Positions 11,456 through 21,037 of a stretch of DNA of 64,000 bases are shown piece by piece. Position 1 is the stretch's first letter; each line of letters opens with the position of its first letter. The DNA is from Trichuris trichiura. Its lineage: Eukaryota; Nematoda; Enoplea; Trichinellida; Trichuridae. The notes under the pieces are model-generated. The model was not told the origin of the DNA. It made no database searches and saw only the letters and a program-made list of their open reading frames with translations. The DNA is taken from the NCBI GenBank assembly GCA_037903355.1, contig JBAJFE010000010.1, forward strand, positions 248,001 to 312,000. The letters run 5' to 3'. A program made the translations under genes and the position numbers.

Positions 11456-14400
11456 CTAGTGATCGTCGAACAGAAAAGGGCTGTCCAAGCATGCGGCGCC
11501 GGCCATTATGCCACCCTCATTTTCTGTGCAAACTTTCGTTCGCAGCAAATGACCACCCTCATGGTGATCGACGACGTCTTGTTTGCTGCCTAAAAGGTAT
11601 CCGAAAATTCCCAATTCGCTGATCACACACTGTCTTCTAACATCCTGATGACAACGAACAATGAAGTTCTCACAAGTACAACCATTGATCTTTTTCATCA
11701 CAATGTACGACTCCCTTTCCAAAGGGCTGCAGGAAGAAAGCACACTTATGATTTTACTTCCATAGAAATTATTACCGCCGCCTTCCAGTTGCGGCTTCAG
11801 CACATAGCCAGCTGGGTCCGCTAGTACTTCTTTGAGAACAACAGAAGTTTCGGGCGAATTCCTTTCAAGACCGTACATTGGCATACAAACAGACAATATT
11901 CTATCGATCGCCTGCTGCTCTTTCAAGAACCGCCTTAAGTTTTCAGGTTTTCCAAGTAACTGCTGAACTTTCTTGGTTCCTGCTAAGTGAAAACCTACCC
12001 AAGGGCATTTAATAGCTTTAGACAGTTCGATCATCAGTAATGAATTCCAAACGGAGTCATCGAGAAATTGGTGAGGTAAATAACCGGTTCGAAAATAAGC
12101 CACAGCGACTTCAACATTCCCAGGGTGGACAAACAGTCGGTTGTCGACACTTACCAATTTCTTTGGACACTCGTTCAAGTTCAACCTTATCACAGGGGCC
12201 CTGTAGCCAGTCATCATTTCAATACTATGCTCAATCAGCCGGTGGTCTGCAATATTACGACAAGCGTCCTCGCTGATAAAAGCGATGGCTGCATCTTTTT
12301 GACCATACGCTTCCCACGCTTTCACCAAGCCGGTTGAAACGGTATCCAAGCTTTTATTTTCAGGCAGGTACTCCTCTGTTGCCAACGTTGGATGCAACTT
12401 TCTGAATATTCTCTTGTGAAGCTTTGAGCACTGGGCTCCCAGGCCAGCAAAGCTGGCTGATATGTTGTTCACTTCTACTTGTTTCAACGACAACGCCTTG
12501 CTGTCATTCGATCCCGAATCGTGCAGCATAAAGTCTGAACGCTGAATATTCAAAGCTAGCCTGCTTTCCACTCCTTCCTGCATCATTACAGCTGTGTAAA
12601 TTTCAAACAGCTTGGCTGTAAATGGATCACTCTCAACAACACCTTTCAAAGCTGACTGCATGAACTCGAAGTCAAACGCAACACGATGATACAGAGTGCT
12701 CAGCTCCTAAATAGGTGTCAAAAAGATATGAGAAAAGATTTTCTGCTCATATTTAAACAACGCATGAATTGGACTGCAACACAACTAAGGGTGACCTGTC
12801 TGCAGCGAAGAATGGGACACGTTGCTTAATTACTTTTCGCTAACATCAGTTAGCGTAAAAAGTATATCAAGAAAGACCATGAAAGACTTAACAGGACTAA
12901 TACTTCAGACCGATAATAGCTCCGCATGAACTGAAATGTGCAGATGACGTAACAAATGCAACCGATAAGTCCCTGTCAACAACGAGATCGTAAATGAAAA
13001 ACCTTTTCAGCCCCTTCTAAGTATCACTGTGCTTTTAACTTTGGAAACCGAACCAACTCACTGATATTAGAGTAATTCAAAAGAAAGCGGTCTACGCAGT
13101 CTGACGTGACTTCCTCAGACCAGTTTCAAAGAAGCCTAAGTAGTCCAGTAGCTTGATTTCAAATTCAGTGACCTAGTATCAATAAACAGATAGAAAAGCG
13201 CGTCAGTCAAAGTCACTCATGTCAACGAAGTAGGCAAAAACCACAAGAAGTTCCGCTGCTTTAATGGAATGTGCGAGCGAAGCTGTGGGCTAGGATTTAT
13301 TTTGACATAGCAGAACAGTTTGAGGATTTCTACCGGCTTTTGGTCGTTGATGTACTCTCCATACACAGTAAAACCCCCGTAAGTTGACCACCCAACGGAC
13401 TGGGGAAAACTGGTCAACATAGGAGGTGGTCAACATATAGGAAGTGGGTATAAGTGACTCAGCTAACCTGGGGACAAATCAACTGGCCAAAATTCGGTCA
13501 ACTTAGGGAAGTGGTCACCATATAGGAGTGGTCAACTTCGGGGGTTTTATTGTAGTCCGAACTAATTTCGATGAAAAGCACGACTTCAAGCTTTGTGAGA
13601 AAACGGCAATGTCGGTTTGCAATTTTTGGCCTTCGGAATCGATTTTGTCTGATAATGGGCAGCGGTTTGTGTCAAAAGTTTGAAGCGCTTTGTGACAGCT
13701 GCAATATTATGCTTCTAACAAGGGCGCTGTACCACCTGAAAACGAATGTACTGGGGGAAAGGTTCTTGAGATTGTTTAAAGTAGGTTTAAACATAGCAGT
13801 GTTACTACGGAAAAATAACTGTTGTTAAAACGTTTTGTAGTTTCGCATTGAAATTCAATTCATACGACTGGAAAAACGCCAGCATTGGGCAGACACTTAC
13901 GGTCATAACTGAACCTCCTAAAGCCAGCATCGGATACTCATGTCGAGAATAAAGTGCTAAAACAAGCAGATTACATCATCAAACGGCGCACGTGCACTTC
14001 TTTGCTGTGGATGAAAAAATGCATGCGTACGATCCAAATGAAGCAAGGTAGGACAAAAGAATCATAATGAACTCCTACACAGCAGCATACAAAGGCGGAA
14101 AATCAGAAAATACGCAATCTGCAATTCGACTCACTTGACGTAGAACCGTCAAACGAGACAAATAAGGAACGGTGCTAAAGAAAGCCACTTACGGACGACA
14201 GAAATAGATTTTCGATACAAAAGGGACAGGGTGCCATGCAGGAGGACAAAGGAAGAGAACAGAGCCCAATGACGGAAAGAAGACCTCCGACACTTTCCTA
14301 TAATACCTACTTAAAAAACCCAGTGCTCAAATAAGGAGTGCTATGTACTATATGAGCAGCCGTAGAACTACATGAATAGGGACAGAACTTTGACAAGTCA

Positions 14401-15188
14401 TCCAAGCTACTACAATTCGGCCCACAAACATATCACTACTCGAGTAAGCCAATAAAGCCTGTTAGCCTCCGAAACACATTGCACCTTGCTCTGGAGTATG
14501 GTACAGCCGCCTTAGGCGTTTATCACCCTTTTTGAGAATCACTGACTTAAACAAAATGGGCAGCGTCGCCGTTTGATCGCAGATTCGCTTACTATTACTG
14601 ATCAACTACTTCGAAAAACCTGTACCATTCCGCGTGTAACTTATTCTGCAAAAACTTTCCGTTCAACTTCCGCTTGGAGCAAAACAGTCTCGCAAAATAA
14701 CTTGAACTACTTTTCCCTAGTAACAACAGTTCCTGAGAAAACTTCCCACCATAAAAAAATGGTTAATGTTAAGCAACACGAATTTGATGTTTTGATCCGC
14801 AGAGCATAATGCCATTCAGCCATTCGTTTTTTCCCGAAAAGTTATTAACATTAATAGTTTACACGAACGCTGACTACGATGGATACGCCCCCTCAAAGAT
14901 AAGTTCTTCGATTTGCTAACCTTCTGCAAGCAAACGGCCTGACTGAAGAGGCGCCTTGGCACGGGAGATGGTAAAAGTGTGAACGGAGCGAGTTCAAACA
15001 CGTCGGACGAATCGCAAGAGTCCGCCCGGCGAATGATCATCCCGTTGGTCTGAATTTGGTACGGGTAAAACTGCGTCGACGGATAGTAGAGTGCATACCG
15101 CTGCCCAGTCTTTGGCATATTCAGTCACTGTCTCGACATCTTCTAAATCTGCTGAAATGCCGGCTGTCTTCAACAGGCAGAAGTCCAT
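11456..15188 (-). CDS. Glutathione synthetase, paralogue B (3 exons)
   Basis: Eukaryotic ATP-dependent glutathione synthetase. Exons on the minus strand: 15188-15099, 15049-14921 and 12706-11456, giving 489 residues. Intron 1 is 49 nt (GTATGC...TTCAG). Intron 2 is 2.2 kb and full of transposon remains. Both are phase 0 and at the same protein positions as in paralogue A. Exon 2 reads TNGMIIRR and PFTLLPSPVP; exon 3 begins ELSTLYHRV and carries LKQVEVNN (E151, N153), YFRTGYLP, LAGTKKVQQ, the ATP loop KPQLEGGGNN (377-386), SELGIFG, LLRTK and an Ala-containing C-terminal loop. A TAG in frame upstream and no other ATG fix the start. It looks the more canonical of the pair except for Leu instead of Arg just before the EGGG loop. 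The gene follows the caspase by 248 bp on the same strand. Confidence 0.95.
13366..13552. mobile_element. Pogo/Tigger-like miniature inverted-repeat element, 187 bp
   Basis: The termini are inverted: CAGTAAAACCCCCGTAAGTT on the left and, as reverse complement, CAATAAAACCCCCGAAGTT on the right. GTTGACCAC-type blocks repeat just inside both ends. TA follows the right end and CA precedes the left, so the TA target duplication expected for this group would have one mutated base. CAGT-starting AT/C-run ends are typical of pogo/Tigger relatives. The element has no coding capacity and sits inside intron 2 of glutathione synthetase B. Confidence 0.7.
13555..13780 (+). pseudogene. Decayed LTR-retrotransposon integrase fragment (Ty3/gypsy type)
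   Basis: Frame one (from 13558) contains ILSDNGQRFVSK, the DNG motif with the second catalytic aspartate of retroelement integrases, and stops at TGA 13681-13683. A one-base shift continues as FEALCDSCNI, RALYH and GERFLRLFK, which match the segment leading to the catalytic glutamate. Only about 70 residues of the core remain, so the element is dead. No LTRs were found. It lies on the strand opposite to the host gene, inside its second intron and next to the miniature element. Confidence 0.62.
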
Positions 15189-15263
15189 CGACGCGACCTT
15201 CTTCTCAAACGAATGAACGAAGACTACAACGTCAATATCGCCGACGCGTGGTGGCTATAAACG

Positions 15264-15300
15264 ACTGACAAACCGGTACAGTAAAAGAAGGCATTGTGCT
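15264..15300 (-). promoter_or_regulatory. Candidate trans-splice acceptor upstream of synthetase B
   Basis: On the minus strand a pyrimidine-rich run leads into TTTGTCAG, ending at 15265. That would leave a 76-nt leader before the synthetase B ATG at 15188. If this is a nematode with spliced-leader trans-splicing, it is where the leader could join. The call is an inference from position and consensus only. Confidence 0.25.
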
Positions 15301-15356
15301 GAAACTGAACTTATTGCGGATGTCAACGTGAAGAATTGCTAAACAGAGAAGTGACC

Positions 15357-15362
15357 TTTATT
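15357..15362 (-). terminator. Poly(A) signal AATAAA for the caspase gene
   Basis: A canonical hexamer on the minus strand, 75 nt past the caspase stop and about 170 nt before the ATG of glutathione synthetase B. It marks a very compact boundary between the two genes. Confidence 0.55.
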
Positions 15363-15436
15363 CCTACTGAAGTGAACATATGTTAGAACCGTATAGTAAG
15401 AAAAACAACAAAGCAATATCGTGTGAGCACTAAACG

Positions 15437-17370
15437 CTACTCGTAATGCCCCGGTAGGAAGTAAAATTTCTTGCGCAGTCGACTGCAAGGCTCTGGCACT
15501 TGAAGATGGCCACAAGCGCTCATCTTGGCTGCGACAACATTGTTGACCTTGGAAGGAGACTTAGAAAGTCGCGAAAACGTTTGCTCACTTACCCGGGTCA
15601 GTAAATGAAGAACTTCCTCTCTGCATGCGTACTTGCTGAACACCTCGCATATCGCTTGAATAAACCAGGAGCCCCGAGTCGAGTTTCTCCAACTGACATA
15701 ACCTGGGAAAAAAATTGATTAACCAAATCAATTCAATAATTTTTCAATGGCTGCCATGCCAGGAATAGTGGAGTACGCTATCAGTATGTCCGCCTGGGAT
15801 GGTATCTTCTTGCGCAATTCACCAGCATCATTTTCGTCCATTGTTATCAACTTTATCAATGTGCTAACGCGGACTACTTCGTCTTCCGCATCAATTTCAC
15901 GTCCTAAATCCAGGTGGGCTGGAATACGAGTCTTCTAGAATTAAGCGCAGAAAAGCAACAGCCGACTTACATCCACGACAAGCTTGTACAAAAAATAGCT
16001 TTGGCTTGTTGATCAGCGCAGGGCAGTGATGCGCATCGAGAAACAGTATAAGTCGCTCCACCGATATCAGCTTCCCATCGCTACCGTATATTTCTCCATG
16101 CAAACCGTGTGACAAAATAACAACAACAGCGGAGTCACACTTTTGGTGTTCTTTTTCCTGCGAAAACTTCAACATTGTCTCGATCATATCCTAGAAGAAA
16201 ACAAAGCGCGTTACATAGTAAAGGAAGACAGCATGACTGCTAACAGCATTTACTTGGTATAAATAACCGAAAAATATTAATGCGCCACCTCTTTACGAAA
16301 ACCAAACATTCGTACCTTAGTAGTAAGGTCTCGTTTCGCCTTTACAACGTAGCCTAGCTGGGTGAACAAACGCTGCAGATTGCCACAATCAATGTCCGTA
16401 CCAGAACGGACTGGCATCCCTCTAAAGCGATGATTGTTGATAATCAGCGCCAGTCCTTTCGGACGGCTGCTATTCTTGTAATACTAAAAAGATGCAGTTT
16501 TAAAGTCGCTATTATTTCCTGACATGTATGGTCAGCAAAATGGGGAAAAAAGCTGGCAAAAACCGATTCACGGAATATCTAGTACACTAAGGGTTTATAA
16601 AGTTAACTTTTAAAATTTTCGGGGTACATTCAATGGAACAGATACATCGTGTGGGATCTCTGTCAAATTAGGCCACTCCATTACGAATTACCAAAGTTCT
16701 ACGAGATGATAAATGGACCAAGGAAAGATTCGAATATGTAGGCACATTACTTCGCTGTCATTGTAATCTTCAGGTATGAAACCGCATTTTTCAACATTTA
16801 ACTGTTCCAGATAACCATCCGTTGCAGGAACACCTGAGCACTTGCATTATTGCACTATAACGATGGTGAATGTATAACTACTCACCGCAGCAAAACAACG
16901 ATTCGGCAGCGTAAAACTTATCAAGAACAACAGGAGAAGTAGGGGGCGCTGGGGAATAGCTTTCCTCAAAGCCAGTGCCATTTTCTAAAGTAGCATTGGA
17001 ATAATGAGCCATTGTAGTCTGCATCAAAGCAGCCGGGGTTGTCTCAGAGCAACACAGCTTTTCCATCAGATGTGTCTGGCCAGAGAGTGCTAAACCGTTG
17101 CAAAGAAATTCGAAAGCCCTGGGACCACGACGCTTTATGATGCTTATCAACTCTAAGCGACCCTCATATGGAGTCAATTTCTAAAAACGCAAATTACAAA
17201 GGCAAAATCGATTAAAAATGAAGCTCGACAACACTTACTCTCACTGCCTCGACATGATGTTCACGAAGAATTCCCTCTTGTTGAAGATAAGGCAACAGTT
17301 CGACCAAATCCATACTTTCTGCTATGAGGACCAAATTTCGGTCCAATATGCGGCGATGTCTCTCTTCCAT
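15437..17370 (-). CDS. CARD-containing caspase, CED-3/caspase-9 type (7 exons)
   Basis: Cysteine protease of the apoptotic pathway, 440 residues. Minus-strand exons: 17370-17239, 17180-16886, 16833-16751, 16483-16316, 16190-15971, 15918-15760 and 15702-15437; all phases agree. Residues 1-86 form a CARD (MEERHRRILDRNLVLI... and IIKRRGPRAFEFL), the adaptor-binding prodomain. Large subunit: GLALIINNHRF, the VILSHG catalytic His254 and the QACRG catalytic Cys297. After a linker with several Asp residues, the small subunit has IPSQADILIAYSTIPG, YVSWRNSTRGSWF (Arg358 of the S1 pocket) and KKFYFLPG near the end. A TAA in frame five codons upstream supports the start. Introns are mostly short (52-58 nt); the sixth needs a GC donor (15759) with AG acceptor (57 nt) to keep the conserved STIPG-YVSWR junction. 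Glutathione synthetase B starts 248 bp downstream. Confidence 0.93.
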
Positions 17371-20300
17371 AATGTCCAGCGATTAGGCAGCATAACACGA
17401 AGGCTGTGAACACGCCTGCACGAATTGTCACGATAATGCTGCAGAATGAAAATCAAATGGAATGTAAATAAGTCATATGTGATGCACGAAACTATCAATA
17501 CACGCAATTAACATACTGGAACAAAATAATCCCGTTCTTCGGGAAACGCTTACGCAATCTAGCTAAAATAGTGGAGATACAAAGGGGAATGTCAAATTCA
17601 AACCCTTACCATAAATGGACAAGTGAAAGAACGGTTTACGGAATGAGGCAGCACACCGGTCGCTGAAGTTTGTGAAAAGGAAATTATCATAAATGAACAT
17701 AACTATATGAACGAAAATGCAACCAAGCTTAAAAACAAGGTGAAACATAAGATACAGAATAACTAAGAAATATGAGAAGAGTCACTTAGGCGACAGTTCA
17801 CACTACACGTGCAAGCACAGGGAACTATTTATACTTTTAAGCCGCTAAAGCATTACTACAAAAGAAGAGGTCAACAACTAGAGCAGATAAACAACAACCT
17901 GACTACCCAAAGGATAAACAAAAAGGCATAAAAAAATGAAGCACTAAACAATAACGCGGCATCTTCCGAGAATGGATGCGCTTGACTGATGAGACTATTC
18001 AATCTTGCCAGCAGCCAAATCAATCTTTTATAGCCTAAACAACGAACCATCCTTCGAACAATTCTATATCAATAATCCATACCTTCTAAAATTGATTCTT
18101 GGCACCTGAGACAAAAAGACGCCTTGCAAACCACTCTTGAAAGGGATGTACACCTAAACTTGAAGGGTTGTTCGGTGCAGAGAATATAGCTACTTGTGAA
18201 TGCGGTCAGGCTCTTGAGAAGAGTGCAATTTCTTGGATGAAACGCGCGCGGTGCAACGTTTATAGATTTATGGAATTCAGCTGCATTTGAGAGCAATGAA
18301 TAGAAAAAACTGGTGGAAAAACGAAAACGGAAAACCTATTCCAACACGGCAGAAAAGAAGTCAAAGGAAAACGGAAATAAAACAGGCTGCGACGTTCGGA
18401 AACCTCACAGGAAGGCGCTTTGCAACGGCCGCACCTATGCAAAACATTAAACTTTAACTTACGCTAACCCTGTTTCTCTTTCGCTGATGCAGTTGGCTAG
18501 AAAGCAAGTAATTGGCACGAGATTTTGCCCTACGGCCATTCGCTGGAGCGGAATGAAAGTAACAGTAGGCAACTTAAATCGCAAATCGCGCATTAGCTTG
18601 AGAAAGGTAAAAAAAGGTTTTTATACTGGTACACAATGTTGCGCATAAAAAACAGCTGCAAAAAAAGACACACGGCATAAACAACTTTGCTTACCAAGTT
18701 AATTTTTGCAAGGCAAAAATGACTCACCTCCCTAACAGAGGAGAAGCATTAGCAATATACAGTCGCTTTGCAGGTACGGGCGAATACTATACGTTTCGTA
18801 TGGCGAAACAAGCATTTTTGAAGGATTGCTATTTCAAGTGGTCAACAGCGCTGCGGTTAACCGGCAGTATGGGCTACTATTACAACAAAGGGGTTTCTTT
18901 AAAACTAATCTGGGAACAGTTACTAAAGACTACGACCCTGTGGTTACGTATGGTAGAGTTTCTCACGGCAGAGTTTCATGTTGCAGGAAAAATGCAACAA
19001 ATCAATTCGTCTATTCCTTTAGGTTCATTTTTGCAACGTTCACTGCAAAGACAAACTCGGAACCAGCTTGTCCTATCTTTACCGCCGTAGAATACCGAAT
19101 GTAATACGTAACATGCGAACTCTGGAATCATAGTGTTCATTTTGCAAAAAGTACCCTCTCTTTAGGTGAAAGGGTGATTTGTTTGTTCCACTTTTCCTGC
19201 TATACCTGTTAACGCTGAAACGATGTTTACAGCTGTAGGGGTAGTTCTAATTTCGAGATTTCGTTGCAGGAATATATACAGGCGCTGCAACCTAAAAAAG
19301 CAGGGCGTGAGGGAAGCTGGCCCTCTCTTATTAACACTTCAACTAACCGAACATTTAACCGACATAATCAACAGAACGAAATTATGCCAACATACAACAC
19401 GCAAAAGGCTTTGAAGCAATTGTTTGAAGAAAGCTTAAAGCTTTTGGAACCTAAACCGTTCCGAAAGCAGTGAACTTTTGCCACGAAGAAAATGAGCTGC
19501 AAAGTTTTAGTTCTCAAACTTTTTTTCTGAAGTACCACTGCATAAGTTTACGCTACACGCACACCTGCAAAATTCTTTTATTCGAAAAGGTCCCCATTAA
19601 AACGGCTAATGCTGTAAGGTCAAAATAACATTTTCTTTTGTTACTAAAGACAAAATAAAATATTTGGAGTTCTACAAATAAATGCTGATGTGATGATGAC
19701 CCAGATAAAATGCACAGCCGTTAGCGAAGACTTGTGCAGTAGCTGGAGCTTCAGCTAAGCCCATCTAAATCTAGTCTGAATAACATTGTTCCGTTATGGC
19801 TAAGTTTTTGCATTACTCTCTAAGACGTTGATCAGACTTAATCTGTTACGATAGTGCGATAGAGACGTATGAGACAATAATCTGCGACTGAAACAATAAG
19901 AAGCCCACGTTTATGCTATGAAAGAGCTTGAAAAATACGAGTCATAAGTTCTCATTATGGTTTTCGACCCATACTTCGATCTATAAAAGGCTAACAAAAC
20001 CGCAACTGATGATACAGGCTATTTCTCGATTCCATTAAGCTGAAAGGATTTTCTAATACGTAAAAGTTAGCTTACTTAAGTCTTTCCTAAGACAGAACAA
20101 CTATTGCTACAACGGACTACAAATTCAAACAAATAATTCATACCAACGACAAATGAACAAAACAGAACTTTAGAGCAAGTAAATGCTTTTTATTACCGTA
20201 AGCAAAGGTGATTCGCATGTTCTAATTCTGCCATCGCGGGTTTTTTGTTTAAGAATTATGTTTTTATTGTTTGCTACTTGTAATTTTTTTAAACTAAAAC

Positions 20301-20997
20301 TGCAAGGAATTTTACTCATAAATGGTGGACGAATCAATGCCAAACAACAAAAAACTTTTAAAATATTAGTATTAATGGCTGTCCAGTTTATACATTAATT
20401 GCTGAACATTTCGTGTGGCTTGCTTAGCTGACGAACATCAGTAAACATTTTTGCTTCGAGGTAGACGAAATTTTGCGTAACCGAATTGAAGACAGCTGTT
20501 TAAAACTAATGTCCCTTTTTTCATGTGCATAATTCTCTTTTCCGGGTTCCAGCATTTTAAAGAGTTCAATTCGCAAAATATATTGCTGTTGCCTGATGGC
20601 TGTCTGTCTGCTACGCGCAATGTATCCGTATAATTCGCTCCTTAGTACAACAGCGACGCAAGAAAACAATTGTTAGGGGCTGGCAAAAAATAACTCAGAT
20701 CCAGCTATGTTATATCGCTAATATGTCGGTGACTATAGAAGACGTGAGCTTAATAAAATAGCATAGCATTCTATATTTGCAGGTGTTACGGTTGGCTTAC
20801 TGATTGCAACGAAAATCGGAGTGCCAGGAAATCATCTGAAATGTTTATAAATGGCGCTTCGTTATCCTGGAATGACACAATAAATTGTAAACGTCTATTG
20901 CGTCACAAAGTTGGGGACAAGTTTGAGTCATAAACGCTGACCACAACTGTTAGCGCAAAATAATGTTCCAGGCACTAATATTCATTATTCAGTCCTA

Positions 20998-21001
<4 letters not shown>

Positions 21002-21034
<33 letters not shown>
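21002..21034. repeat. (AT)n microsatellite
   Basis: 33 bases of uninterrupted alternating A and T, about 16 dinucleotide units, in intergenic DNA. It is likely polymorphic in length. Confidence 0.97.

Positions 21035-21037
<3 letters not shown>

Larger units (their letters stand above)
12707..14920 (-). other. Long second intron of paralogue B (2.2 kb)
   Basis: The donor is AAG|GTTAGC and the acceptor TTTAG|GAG. The join gives CLQK-ELSTLYHRV, parallel to paralogue A. The intron holds a miniature element and a decayed integrase. The rest is unremarkable. Confidence 0.8.

Noticed and set aside
18719..19104. Two overlapping plus-strand frames (123 and 92 codons), the first with an ATG
   Set aside because: Both frames are open over the same DNA, neither shows a known domain, a signal peptide or helpful splice sites, and composition looks like chance.
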